Positions 10,555-23,720 of a stretch of 64,000 bases of DNA are shown piece after piece. The first letter of the stretch is position 1; each line of letters starts with the position of its first letter. Below the pieces are notes generated by a model, which saw only the letters and a program-made list of their open reading frames with translations, was not told where the DNA came from and did not search any database. Position numbers and translations under genes: made by a program. Source of the DNA: Laburnicola sp. R22_1 (lineage: Eukaryota > Ascomycota > Dothideomycetes > Pleosporales > Didymosphaeriaceae); contig JACONQ010000015.1 of assembly GCA_014281115.1 (NCBI GenBank), forward strand, positions 1,922,001 through 1,986,000. Reading direction: 5' to 3'.

Positions 10555-13500
10555 CTACTCGGCTTTCCTGCTCGCCTTCGTGCGTAGCTTCATCAGCAAG
10601 TAAACCAATCCGTAGCTCGACAGCGCAAATATGACACAGATCCCCGCATCGCGCCATCCATAGACATAGCTGCCAAGGTTAATCGTGCTCAGGTAATCTT
10701 TGCCAGTCGTGTACTGGCAGACCAGGCATTGCGCTGTTGCATCCGGATTCACAAGGTTGTTGTGTGCGCCGGGGCCGCTAAGCCAAGCATCGAGGTACTG
10801 AGAGCACGTCTGGTTCGTGGGAGGGTCAAATCGCGCGAACTCGGTCTCCGAACAGGTGATGTCCCAATCGAAATCCGCGAACACTAGTAGCGCGCCCATG
10901 AGGTAGTTGAAAGGGTTGAGGTAGTAGATCCAGTATCTCCAGAAGGGCTGGATTTGCGCGTAGGGGACGAGTACACCACAGAAAGAGACGAGGAGACCGA
11001 GGAGGAGAGGGTTAATCAGCGAGGCGAATATGGCATTGGGTGCGTAGGCAGCAACGAATTGGCCTATGCCCGTGTAGATGAATTGATAGATGAGCATAAC
11101 GAAGAAGGTTGCGCCAGCTTTGTTGGAGTCGCTAGGAAGGCCAGCGGTGTAATAGAAGCAGACGAAATATAAGACGGCACAGAGGACGAGGTACGGGATT
11201 TCGGATATGATAAGGCCGGTGACGAAAGGGCTCCAGTGGTACATTTTGGACTTCCGTTCGCGGGCTTCGTAGATATCCCGACGTTCTATGAAGAGAGGTT
11301 GTAACTGGGCGATGACACCGGGCGCAACAAAAATGTAGTTGAAGATAACAAAGAGAACGAGTTGTTGTTCGGCTACCGAGTTTCCAATTTTCCAGAAGCT
11401 GAAGCCGACGAATAATGCCACACCAATGTGCAGAGCAAGCTTGTTGTTAACATAATCGACGTTGCGGTATAGACTGACATTGGCTCTGCGGGTGACGATT
11501 TTAGTTTGTGTCCACATGTCCGTTGCGAATTCATGGCCATCGTCCAGGGTGCCTGCTTCCTTGTTGGCTGCATCGGCGATGATGTGGTCAAGATCCTGGT
11601 GCATGCGCGCTGCTTCCGGGGACTCTAACCAGATCTTGTTCCAGTCCTGGTTTGACTTTGAGCCGGAGACGACGTCAATCATATGCTCAGCGGGGTTGGC
11701 CCCGGGCGGGCAGGGCATTCCGTGGCGCCCAAAGTAGTCCTTGATCATGTTCGCCCCGTCACCAATGTCGCCAAAGTAAACAGTCTTGCCTCCCTTAGAC
11801 AGTAAGAGCAAAGTATCAAACTGGGCAAACAGTTGAGCTACGGATAAGGTTAGTCATCTTTAACGACATCTGACCAAGGAAAGGTACTTACCTGACGGTT
11901 GATGGATGGTGACCAGAACTGCTTGCCCAACATCAGCAAGTTTCCGCAGGAAGCGAACCGTTTTGAAGGCTGCTTGACCATCTAAACCCGACGTCGGCTC
12001 GTCTAAAAAGATCAGTATGGAAGGCTTCGCGACCAACTCTACACCGATAGTGACACGCTTTCGCTGCTCTACTGACAAGCCAGCGCCGACCCTGCCAATG
12101 AGAGTATGCTCGATATCATGCAGCTCCAGCAGATCGATAATAGTATCAACATATGCTAGCTTCTCAGCATGCGGAGTTTCACGGCTTTGGCGAAGTAAAG
12201 CCGAGAATTCAAGCGCTTCCCGGACAGTAGCAAAAGGCTCATGCACGTCAAGCTGTTCGCAATACCCAGCGGAGCGTTGGAAGGACACCGGGAGAGGACG
12301 GCCATCGACTAGGATCTCCCCATGAATGGTACCTTCGGTCTTCCGTTGAGCAAGAACGTCGAGCAGAGTGGTTTTGCCGGCTCCTGAGGAACCCATGAGC
12401 GCACCAAGCATGCCTGGCTTGACGTAACCGTGAACATTGTCGAGCAAGGTACGATCGCCAGATGGTGTCTTTACCACATACGTTAGGTTACGCCATGTGA
12501 AAACTGATGTGTTCCGGATGAGGTTCTCGTCGACCGTGTCTTGAGAGGACATGGGCTGGCCATCGCCACTCGAACCAATGGGAGGGGCTTTCTCTCCAAC
12601 AGGAGCTTCCTCGTCGGCTGGTGCAACTATGTGTTGCAACTTCTTGTTGTTCTCCCGAGGGATGAGAAGAGCACCCGAAGATCCCGCTGAATCGTCCCAG
12701 CGCAGGGTGAAGAAAATTGTAAGACCAACAAAGAACCCCCACCAAGCGAACAAGATACCAACATTGCGCCATATGTGAGACGGTGAATATGCTAGACTGG
12801 CGAGATAGTCCTCTCCTGAAAGCGAAGTAGCGCCTGGAGCAGCCCCGGCGATGCCGGAACAGGACTGGTGGGCTGGATCGAGGTACTGAGGAAGAAAGTT
12901 TGGGATAAGGTTGTCGTTGGCACATGCTATCGTGGTGTCCTTGAATTCATTCGCCATGACAGCTTCGAAGCCGTACGAAAGTGGGTCGATCCAATAGATC
13001 CACACGAACCATGGATGCATTGCAGGCTTCGCAATTTGATACCCAATATAGAGAATCAGTGCCGTCAGGGAGAATCCAGAAACCTTGGAGGCTGCATCGA
13101 AATTTGGAAACGCTGCGCCAATCATCCGAAAGAAGGCAGTCATGACGAACGTAGTTAGGTAGACGACAAACCAACAGGTGAAAAAAGCGGCTGCGGTAGC
13201 TTTCAGGTACGCCATCCAATAGAGGATGACGATAAAGATCGTAACCTGGACAAACAGAATAGGGGCGTCCGCAGTGATTTGTGCGATACAGAAGGCAGCT
13301 GGATTGTAGAAGGCGAAATTCTTGTGTTTGGCAAGAATCGGACGCCCAGCAAACGAATCCGTGACCTCAGACATGGCCATCAAGGAGTTATAAAGCAGGC
13401 CCATGAAAAGCGCACCGCCTTTGACGAACAAACCGGCCGAGTTTTCAGGGGCGTGGTAAAAGAGAGAACCGGCAATAAGGGCTTGCACCAGAGTAGACCC

Positions 13501-14993
13501 TTGCTTGATGAAGAAAGTTGCCTTGTCGCCCCAGAGAATTTGGTATTGGCGGACGACGCAAGCTTTCACTTGCGCCTCGAAAGACACCGTCATGGGCGAA
13601 GTCTTGGGAAGGCGTGGTGATCGGTCGAGCGCAATCGCTTCACAGAAGGTGCGTGTATTCATTTTGGCCTCCTCCGTTGTTGGATAATCGAGCTCACGGT
13701 CCATGGTGGCCTTGATGGTCGATTGACGGTACGCCGCCTCAAGCTCGCCGGCGTTGCGTGGAAAGCGTGATTCATAATTGGGGCGAACTTTTCGTTCGTG
13801 TGGCACGGTGATACCGGTCAAGAAATCCGCAACGTTCGCACCCTCGCCACATACGAAACCTTGAGACTCCATGAACGGCCGAGCCTCCTTGATTGGGCCA
13901 TAGTAGACTTGCTTGCCTTCATCCAGTACAAGAACTTTGTCGAAAAGATCGTATATGCCATTGCCAGCTTGGTATAGCGTGACGATCGTGGCCACACCCA
14001 GTTCATCAGTTAAGCAGCGGAGCGCTCTTGTGTACTCCAAAGCTGTCGAAGCATCTAGTCCACGGGTCGAGTTGTCCCAGCATACAACGCTACCGCGTGT
14101 GGCCAACGTCTCAATGATGGAGACTCGTTTCCTCTCACCACCCGAGACGCCTCTAACAAAGGCGTCACCGACTTTCGTATCCTCGGTATGTGAGATACCC
14201 ATCGAGTCCATCAAGAAGGATTTGAACTTCTGTTGGAAGTCTTCTGCACTGTCCGCGTCCTTTGGTAAAGCATGCGGCACGTTCAGGCGGGTGGCAAAGT
14301 CCATCGTCTTTCCTACTGTGAGAGTCGGAAAGAACAGCTCTTCTTCGGTGTTGATAACAATGGATCCACGGTAGTTCTGGGCCTCTTTAGGATCGAGTGT
14401 GCCCCAATGGACCTCTCCCTCGACTTCCGTGTAACTGTTTCTGATATCAACGCCCGCAACGGCTGATTGTAGTCTAGCTAAACATACCCTTTACGCTTGT
14501 TCGCCAGCATCTTCAACAAGGTGGTACAACCACTGCCTGGTCTCCCCAAAACAAGAAGCATCTCTCCCGGCTTCACACAGCCTGAGCTCGCGTCTAAGAT
14601 CGTCCTTAAGCCCGGTTTATGTCGTCCCTCTTTGATCTGCTGTGGAATGTTGAACTGGCTCAGGACGTTCTCCTGCATCATGGAATCCGAAGGTACGACC
14701 TTTACGGTCAAATTCTTCCAGGTGACACCCAGCTTCCTGCCGTCTGAGTGGTCATTGAGGAGGATATTCTTGACGAGTTCTGCAAGTTTCCACTCCTCGA
14801 CTTTGGTCTTGGCCGAATCATCATCTTCTCCGTTAGCTTCGGCGTCGTCCCATTCTTCTTGGTCGTGTCCCCGCTCAGACTGGTGAGATTTGCCAGAGAA
14901 AGTGCGTGATAGACATCGGGTTAGTTCTTCGCCTGTGCCAGCGGCAATACCGCCAGCTATGGGCATGCCAATGCTACTGCTCCGTAGCGTCAT
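10555..14993 (-). CDS. PDR-type full-size ABC (ABCG) transporter, 1443 aa
   Basis: Three exons (14993-14488, 14434-11892, 11837-10555) with GT-AG introns at 14435-14487 and 11838-11891 join to 1444 codons. Order is NBD1-TMD1-NBD2-TMD2, the reverse topology of the pleiotropic drug resistance family. NBD1 has the fungal-PDR variant Walker [10 protein letters not shown] (150-158), signature [10 protein letters not shown] (about 264) and degenerate Walker [14 protein letters not shown]2 has canonical Walker [10 protein letters not shown] (about 850), degenerate signature [12 protein letters not shown], Walker [11 protein letters not shown] and H-loop HQPS, split by intron 2. This asymmetry, with one site catalytic and one degenerate, is typical of Pdr5/CDR1/AtrB-like pumps. 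Two blocks of hydrophobic helices follow the NBDs. Expected role: ATP-driven efflux of hydrophobic toxins, including azoles or plant compounds, at the plasma membrane. ATG at 14993 chosen because it gives the usual family N-terminus and length. Confidence 0.93.
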
Positions 14994-15665
14994 AGTGCGC
15001 GCCTGGTGTGATGGTGTCGAAAACCAGAGAGTGTGTAATAAAAGGAAACAGACTATCGCAAAGCCAACAGAAGGGGATGAGAGCGAGGCAAGAAATAAGA
15101 GATGATTCGGGACCGTTGGCCTTCCGCGCAGGGATACAGCATGCTGTTGGGCCGAGATCTTGGTCGTAGCTCCCACCTTCGTACCTCCGTACCAGGCGCC
15201 TCGTACGAACAAAGAGCGAAACTAAGCTGGTTAGTCGTAGCTCCCGTGACTTCATGGTGGAGACTCTGGAGAGCCAGCTTAGTCCTAATACACGGATCCC
15301 GCGGGCCATGGGCGGCCTTGCGGAGTTTGCCACGCGATACATCCGATCGTCAGCGTTGAGGATAGACATGAATAATCCGCTCTGGCGGGCACAGGGGAAG
15401 AGGTCAGTGGTGTCGGAGGAGTCGGGGGTTGCGGAATCAATGGAGGCCGACAGAACTGGAGCTGTCGAAATAGGTACTGGACTCGGATGCATGCGGCAAG
15501 CCACGATTCGCATCTGGGTGGAAGCGTGCCCGATGAAAGGGACACCTGAATAAGTGGGCGGTGCGACTCGGCAGTTGCCAAGCCCCGAAGCCCCGAAGCC
15601 CCGACATGCCAACATTGCTCGGCTCTCCTCCCAACCCTAAAACTCAGCTAATTTAACTTTAATAG
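14994..15665 (-). promoter_or_regulatory. ABC transporter upstream region
   Basis: About 670 bp between the transporter start codon and the LTR of the gypsy element at 15666. Balanced composition. Open frames here on both strands show no domain and look accidental. Contains the short tandem repeat at 15580-15603. No specific promoter element can be assigned by eye. Confidence 0.5.
15580..15603 (+). repeat. 8-bp tandem repeat, three units
   Basis: Three perfect units of AAGCCCCG in a row. A minisatellite in the transporter's upstream region; its function, if any, is unknown. Confidence 0.85.
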
Positions 15666-15877
15666 TGTGATGGATTGATGCCCGGAGGCGCCGCGGCCCT
15701 AAGGCAGGCCGGAGATAACGCTTTATCTCCGGCGCCAGCCCAACTAGGCCTAGCACCTGGCGCCCACCGCGCGCCCACTATACAGTAGGCGTGGGTGATC
15801 ACTAGGATCCCCACGCAGTATCTCACCCATAGAGTTCAATTAACTATTATCTTAACTCTAACTATTAATCCTTTACA
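15666..15877 (+). repeat. 5' LTR of gypsy element, 212 bp, barely mutated
   Basis: Starts TGTGATGGATTG, ends CCTTTACA. It keeps GC-rich blocks such as GGAGGCGCCGCGGCCC. Aligned by eye with the 3' LTR, I count about 34 differences, every one C-to-T or G-to-A in the 3' copy. Confidence 0.9.
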
Positions 15878-16410
15878 CTATACTGCGTTAATCTTACACT
15901 CTACACAATATCTTATTAGGCCTAGCAATTTAAAAAAGCTAGTATTAAGCTAATAGGCGACCTTATAACTTACACACATTAACTAGCTCACGCAAGCTTA
16001 TACTATTAACAGTTACTACGCGTTATAAGAATACTAGGATGCTATTTAGTAGATGGGAACTAGATTTATATAAGAAGTCTAGTGAGTAGATAAAATATCT
16101 AGGTCTAATAACAGTAACGTATTATAACTAATTAAAAGACAAACGTCGCACTAGTTAGAGGAGTTACCTTAGGTACTAGTATATATAATAACAACTCTAG
16201 AAGACGTATAGAGGATAGCGAATAAGCAAAAGTAAGTACGCTATTTACGCTATAGCTTACTATAAGCATCTTAATTTTTATAGTTATAATTATAGACTAT
16301 AGCTAGTAATAATAAAACGTAGAGTTAGGTTATATTTAGTATTCTAGGCTGAAAATAAGTTTAATAGCCTAGCTAATTTTGTAACACTATTTATATAATC
16401 TTAGAGACTA

Positions 16411-18281
16411 ATATACTTTACACTTAAGTTAAACACTCTATTAAGTTAGACACTTTGCTAAGATCCCACTAAGTTCTATACTATTTACAATAGTATAGAG
16501 TTAATATAAACTATTTTTAATAGTCTAAATAGACTAAACTATTTAGAATCTACTTCTATAAGCTATCTATAGGTTATTTTATTATGTCTAGACTTATTAT
16601 AGCGTTTATAGTGCTATGAAGCAGATTCGCCTCTATTAGTGCGTACCCTTTTCTTTGCCTTTTTACTATTACTACGCACCCCAAAGTCCTTTAGAGTAGC
16701 TAGTCGCTGGCTCTCTTTAACTATAAGGACTTCTTCTTACTACAATTACTTTCTTTTATATAATTTATGTTGTGTGGCGGCCTTATTAGCAGCTTAAAGT
16801 TTAGCGTTGCGTTTAGTTATTAATACTAAAGAATGCCCTATTATCTTAGCGCCTTTAACGAGCTTTTCTATCGCCATAACTATATAAGTTAGAGAACTAT
16901 CCATATGCCTTTAAATTCTCTGCTTAACTAGCATTAATTGCGACCTAAGTTTTATACTATTTCGCAGAGTTTATAACTTCTATATACTATCGCGAATAGT
17001 ACAAAGTGAAGGCGTACGTAGGCAGACGTTAAGCTACGATATTATAGCTTCTAGGTTGTGGGGCACTAGGCTAGCACCTCGAAAGCCTTTTTTAATATTA
17101 CTTTTAGTAAACAAAGCCTTAAAAGTAGTAATAAAGCAAGATAGAAACTTAATTTTAGTAATGTGCGTAATGTGGTTGCGTATTAAATCCTTAGCTTAGC
17201 GCCTATACGCCTTTTTTAAAGGCGCGAAATAGCCCACATTAAGTGGCTGCAAGAGGTGCGATAAATGCGAGGGTATATAGAGAGTAATAATATTGCTCTT
17301 CTTATAATACTATTTAAATTTAAATAAGTTATGACTCTTATGGCTGTTAAGAATAAGTAAACATATTATGCTAATAACACGCCTCTTTGTATGCTTATTA
17401 AAGTGCTTTAGCCACTATAGACTAAGCCTATTTATTATCTAGCTGTTTTTAGAGACTATAATAACCTAATTATAAGGTAGATCCTTCTCCTTATACTAGG
17501 CAGAGAGGTAGTGCTTGCCCCCAAAGATAATAAAGGGTGGGATCCACCACCCTATCGCATTAATATCTTAGATGACTGTTATCTACTTCCTATTACTCTG
17601 CTGCACCTACTTTGGCTGTCCTCGACGCTTAGAGCCTATAACTACTACTCTAGTTAATATTATGTCTATTATAAAGCCTGCTTTATTAAAATTATAGGTG
17701 TTCTTGTCTAGGATACTATATTTGGCCTTTATATTCTCTATAAGCCGGAACTAGTCTTATATTACCTTAGAATCCTTCTAGAGAGCTCTCTTGTAGTCGT
17801 ACTTTTAATTAAACTTGACTTTAAGCTCTAGCTGGCGCTTAACAAAGTCATAAGGCCACCTCTAGCCAACTAGATTATAGTGGCGTGCAGCTAGTAAAGA
17901 ATTAGCCATATCTTTTATAGCATCGAGCCAAGGCGGAAATTCTCGCGCGTTTAGGTCGAGTATATGCTCTATAATCGCCTGCTCCTCTCTTATAGTAAGT
18001 CTTATTTTATTAGGTGCGCAGTTGCGTCTAAACGTCTTTCTAGCGTATTAGTTGCTAAGTGTACTTTAAGAGATATTGTAGATAGCTACAGCGCGTCGCT
18101 AAGAGAGTGTTGCGTCTTATTTAATAGCCTGGATTATAAGCTGTATACGCGCTTCTTTTAACACTAGTAGTTAATTATGTGGTTAAGGCATCGCGTTATA
18201 CTATTGCTAATAGTACGTTTTAGTAGAGTCTTAGTAAAGTGTCTAACTTAATAGAGTGTCTAACTCGAGTGCAAAGTACGT
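16411..18281 (-). mobile_element. pogo-type transposon Pg1-b (1871 bp) inside gypsy
   Basis: Terminal repeats match Pg1-c and Pg1-d; TA duplications lie at 16409-16410 and 18282-18283. Both ends carry the TAGACAC type of box. Inserted between the gypsy 5' LTR and gag, so it postdates the retrotransposon. Heavily RIPed. Confidence 0.9.
16539..18191 (-). pseudogene. Pg1-b transposase, RIPed
   Basis: Spans 1653 nt, exactly as in Pg1-a. Same order of HTH, DDE and zinc knuckle, with stops throughout. It keeps TGG TGG where Pg1-a has TAG TAG. The second catalytic Asp codon reads AAC (Asn), in LLILNSHKSHN. Confidence 0.85.
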
Positions 18282-21200
18282 TAGTAGTAGTTAAGTTAAT
18301 ATAACGCCTATAATGCTAGAATATATAAAGTTAAATATTATAAACTCCTACTTAGAAATCGCGTATTTTAAGAATAATTACCCGCGATTCTATATTATCT
18401 TCTCTAAAAATAACAATAATAGTAAGGTCTGACTAGAGTTATAAGAATATAATAATGCTAATAATAATTCTACCTATATTTTCTAGTTAGGCGCAGACTA
18501 CTCTAAGAATAATAGACTTACTCTTATTAAATAAAATACTATGATTAATAATATTATTAATAGTAGTAATAAACTACTTAAGTAAGTAATAGAGGAACCT
18601 CATAACTAGATTATTAATATTCTAGCCCTCTTTATTACTCTCTGTAACGTTGCTTATAGCGCAGATAATAATCTTAAAAGCTAAGCTTTATAGTTATAAA
18701 AAGCGTCTACTACTCCTATGCTAAATATAATAGATATAGTTAAGCAGCTTATAGTAACTTAGCGTAAGTTAAAGAAATATAAGCAGCTATATAAAACCCA
18801 AGACTCCACTAATAATAATAATAACGTCGCTCCTTAACTTTATAAAGAACTTAAGGTTAAGAAATATAAACTTGCTAAGGTATATAAAGAAAATAGAAAG
18901 TTATAAGCCTAACTAAGTAGGCACCTAATTATTATTAATAACTAAGAATATTAGGTTAAATTCTTACAATTAGAGTTAGACTAAGCGAGGGCTAAAGTTA
19001 AGAAATATAATAGTAAGGCTAGCAAGTATTACTAGTTATAGAAGGCAGAATAATAGACATTACGTAACTATTAGTTTAACTGTAATAAAGCTACTTGTGA
19101 CCTAGAGAAGCTATATTACAACTATAACTAATTAAAATAAAATAAGTAGAATAAAGTCATTAACTTAGTATATAAAGTTTAATAATATAAGCCTAACTTT
19201 TATAGGTACATAGTCCTAGATTAAAACACTAATACTTTCGAAGATCCTTATTTATCTAGGTAAGTATCTCCCTAAGGATAGGCAGGTCTACGCCGTAACC
19301 TCTCTCTAGTCGCCTATAATAGCTAGATGTTATAACGTAACCTCTCTCTCTATTGTAAACACAGCATATTATTTGTCTAAAATACTACTAAATAAGTTAA
19401 TTATAATAAGTAATAAAATAATATTTATAAACCTTATATCTCTTAAACTTTTTCTACAGCCACTGCTTTCGCTACTATTGTCTTTATATCTAGTAGTAGG
19501 CGTTATCTGCCTAAGATGCCTAACTTAGAAAAATTTAATAGTAAAGAAGACAAGGACTATAAGAGGTAGCGCGTACTAGCTATTAATAAATGCAAGATTG
19601 CCTTTAATAAGGAGGACTAGCGTATTACGTACCTTATAAATTATATTAAGGGCGACGCTTAGGCGTTAGTTAAGGATATAAGGCCCTAGTACTTTATAGA
19701 GTATATTAAGACCTTGGATAAATTCTATAGATATATATCTATAGACAAGATTACTTAGGCGTTAAATAATCTAGCCAATCTCTCGCAGCCTCTTAAACAA
19801 AAGGCTAGTAAGAGTTTTATAGTATAGCGCATTTGTTTTATAGCTGTCTACAATCTTATCTCTATACTAAATACTATAATAATTAACTATACCCAGAAGC
19901 TTATAAACTAGTCTATTGCTAATGCCGCAAATATCTATAAGAAAGATAGTAATAGTCTATTGTAGTACTTACATAATACTAGCAATATTAATAAATAATG
20001 CTAGTATACTACAGCCCTAAAGGCAAAGGCCATAACTATAGGTATATCTACAACGTAAACAAAGATAGTAGAGTCTTACGCTTTAACAATATTATTAAAA
20101 CACAACCTTAATAATATCGCGTTTAGCTAGACTAAGGAAGAGAGATATATATTAGCGCGCTTAAAAATATGCTTTAAGTGTAGTAAGCCTAACTACTAAT
20201 AACGCAACCTGCACACACCCTACTAGAATAAGTCTACTATACTATTTACTAATATACCTATATTACTTACTACTCTATAAGCATTGTATACTAACAAATT
20301 AGAAACTAAAGATAAGTCTACTAAGGACAATATTAAAGTTAATAATAATAGCTTTATAATTAACTTAGAAAACTAGATACTTTTACGTAAAACCGCATAT
20401 AGAAGCTAGACTAGTGTAGTGCTAAGAGAATATTAGACTGAATTTAATTAAGTCACGACCAATTTGAAACCGCCGCCGCTTTTGCTATCCTGCTTAATTA
20501 AGCCTATTCTAGTAGGCACTAAGTCTCCTCTACCTCCTTAACTAATAGTTCTCTTAATATAATAAGTTAGTTAATCTTTCTAGATTAAATACAAATACTA
20601 TAAGGATAGTAAAGAACTTTTACACTTGTTAATATAGGGGTAAGCGTGTACTTTATAAGCCGCTATTAGGTAAAGTAATATAGCTATAAGATAATTAAGA
20701 CTAATAAACTCATATGACTAGCATTAGCAAATAACGGCGAGATTAGAAAACTTATAGAAGCTATAGACCTCACTATTAAATATAGTAGCCATATGTCCAC
20801 TGTGCTATGCTATGTTACTAATATTAGAAAATATAATATTATTCTAGGTATAAATAAGACAGACTATTATGAGTCCTTAATTTAGTTTAGTAAAACCCAT
20901 TTTATAAAGTTTAAATTAGATTGCTACTAAACTAACTACTTATATTAAGGACAACCTAAAACTATATACTATAATTAACTATTAAAGAGCGAGTCGCGTA
21001 AAACTTCGCTAGTTAGTAATATATACATAATTAGTGCGTACGTTACTATTCGATTAGCTGCCTAAGACCTTAATAATATTGTCTAAGTGGAGCCCCATTA
21101 TTAGGACTTGCTTAAGCGCCCTCCTAATAATAACGTCTCCCTTAACGCGTTTAAGGACAGCTTTCTTAGTTTGGCTATTATAATAACTAAAGAGGACTTT

Positions 21201-22919
21201 AATAAGTATGTAGATAAGCTAAACTAAGTATCTTAGTTAGATAATAAGCTTTGCGACATAGTTCCTAGATTTGTCTTTAATAAGTTTAAGCAAGTGTTTA
21301 GTACTGTTAAAGCTAACACTCTACCTTTGCGCTGCGATGGAGTCGACCACGCAATTAATATAGATCTAAGCTTTCTAATCTCTTAATCTAAGATTTATAG
21401 GCTAACGCGCACTAAAACTAAAGTAGTTAAGAAATATATTAATAAAATACTAGGTAAAGAGTTTATACACCTAAGTATATTACTATATGCGGCGCTAGTA
21501 CTAGTAGTAAAGAAGTCTAGAAGAGGTCTCTAGATTTGTATTAACTACTAATAATTAAATGCCATAATAAAAAAAGAATTAGAACGCGCCTCTCTCTATT
21601 AAGGAGACGCTCGCTAGAATGGCCAAGGTCTCTATTATATTATTAGTAGACGTGGTCGCCGCCTTTAACACTATACGAATCAAAGAAGGCAATAAAGAGA
21701 AAACGGTATTTATGATATGGTATTGGCTATATAAGTACGTGGTTATGCCTTTTAGACTCTGTAATACTCTGGAGACTTTTTAGACTTTTATTAATAAGAC
21801 GCTTTATAAGTATCTTAACAACTTTTATATAGTATACTTAGATAACGTCCTTATATATAGTAAGTAAGAAGATAAGTATAAGGCGCACGTACGTAAGGTA
21901 ATTGCCACACTTTATAACGCTGGCCTATACTTAGATTCCGCGAAGTGTAAATGGAACGTTAAATAGGTAAAGTATTTAGAACTTATACTTACTACTAATA
22001 GTATTAAAATAGATTTTAAAAAAGTTAAGACTATGGTAAATTAGCCCACACTCTGGTGCGTAAAGGACGTGCAAGCCTTCCTAGGGTTTACTAACTTTTA
22101 CTAATGGTTTATTACTAGGTTTTTACACCTAGCTAAGCTACTTACTAAACTTATAAGGGACGGCGCGTATAAAGAGTTTCTACTAGCCCTAGACTTAAAG
22201 GCTTTAGCTATATTTAATAAACTAAAGAAGGCTTTTTACAACACTAATAGAAAGGTCCTAGTTTACTTTAACCCTAATTTAGAAATATAACTAGAAACTA
22301 ACACTTCTAACTTTGTGTGTACTGTAGTACTTTCGTAAATATATAATAGGGTGTTATAATCTGTTATATTCTTATTATATAAGATAACGTCTATGAAATG
22401 CAACTATAAAATATATAATAAAGAACTCCTTACTATTATTAAAGCTTTTAAGGAGTGGCGGTTCAAACTTACTAGCATAAATAATTCTATAAAGGTTCTG
22501 TCTAACCACTAAGTATTATAGATATTTATGACTAATAAATAACTTAGCTGCCACTAAGCTAAATGGGCTAAATTTCTGTCTAAGTTTAATTTTAAAATTA
22601 CATACTAGCCTGGGGTTTAAGATACTAAACCTAACACCCTAATATATTATTTAGATAACCTACCTTTAGATATAGAAGACGCGCGTAGGCAACACTAATA
22701 GCAAGTTATTATTAAGCTATATTAGGTTAACCTAGAACTTAGAATTGCATATATAGCGTGCAAATAGAATGCTAGCGCATAATACATAGTTTATTTAGTC
22801 TAGGTTATAACTCTCTACTTTATATAAAGTCTTATCTTTATTATGCGCAATATATATATAATAATAGTAAAAGGTATAATATTATAGAATAAGTTATACT
22901 TAGTAGTATAGTAATGACT

Positions 22920-23720
22920 ATTTTGGGGAAGAAAAGTTTACCTAATAATGTAAACCTATTACTAATACTTTACAATTCTTTAGTAATTACTAATACTTAT
23001 AATAAATAACTCTAAAACGCACCTACTATACCTTATAATAATGTAAGTGCACTAATACACGCTGCCACTATGGTTACGGCGGGTGTATGCCTGTTAATGC
23101 GTTCATCTGGAGAAAGCTCCCAACCACGTAATCCAGAAGCCGAACAACTTATAGAAAATTCCCGTAAAAGATCCGCAAGTACAGAACCAGAGCAGAGGTC
23201 GCTCTTTAGGAAGCTCCGGCATCTAGAATTTGTTGTTCGACTTCAGAGGTCGCTCATTTCATTTATTTTTAGGCCAAAACAGAACACAATTTAGTGTATC
23301 AAAAAAGGTGCGATTAAAAAAGTAATACTTTAAGCCTTTATGATTTGCCAAGATTACTTAGCTTTAATATAACTAAATAGCAAAATAGTTAAATTAGCTA
23401 TTAAAAAGAATAATTTGAGAAACTTTGCTTTTCAGCAGGAAACTTATATCTAACTACCTCTGTAGAAAGTAAAAAAGGCCTTTTATGTACAGAGTACATG
23501 CGGACAGAGAATTTGCACCCCTATTTACTAGTCTTACACCTAAATATCAATAATATAAGCATATCGAAAATCTAAATAATAAAAAAATCGTGTTGTAATA
23601 GTACAACAAGTAAATTACTTTTATAAAAAAAAATGGTGAATCTTCTATAGGGTCAGACAGAGGAGAGCCCTCTAATAAAGGGGAAAAAAGAGCCTTGGCG
23701 ACTGCTAAACGCATCTAGCG
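22920..23720 (+). other. Low-RIP island inside the gypsy element, origin unknown
   Basis: Between RNase H and integrase, the sequence from about 23040 changes character: CpA and TpG reappear, GC rises, and a 74-codon frame (23070-23294) is open. That frame (MVTAGVCLLMRSSGESSQP...) matches no family I know. It contains a direct repeat CAGAGGTCGCTC at 23193-23204 and 23244-23255. Typical gypsy elements have a much shorter spacer here. A captured or inserted single-copy sequence would escape RIP, which fits; a later small insertion is the alternative. No clear terminal repeats or duplications seen. Confidence 0.45.

Noticed and set aside
14974..15615. 213-codon minus-strand frame overlapping the ABC transporter N-terminus and promoter
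   Set aside because: Composition and low-complexity Ser/Pro content fit an accidental frame; the transporter start at 14993 explains the region.
17964..18161. Small plus-strand frame recurring near 39170 and 61221 as a 65-residue protein
   Set aside because: It is the antisense of the Pg1 transposase N-terminus, which explains its conservation across copies.
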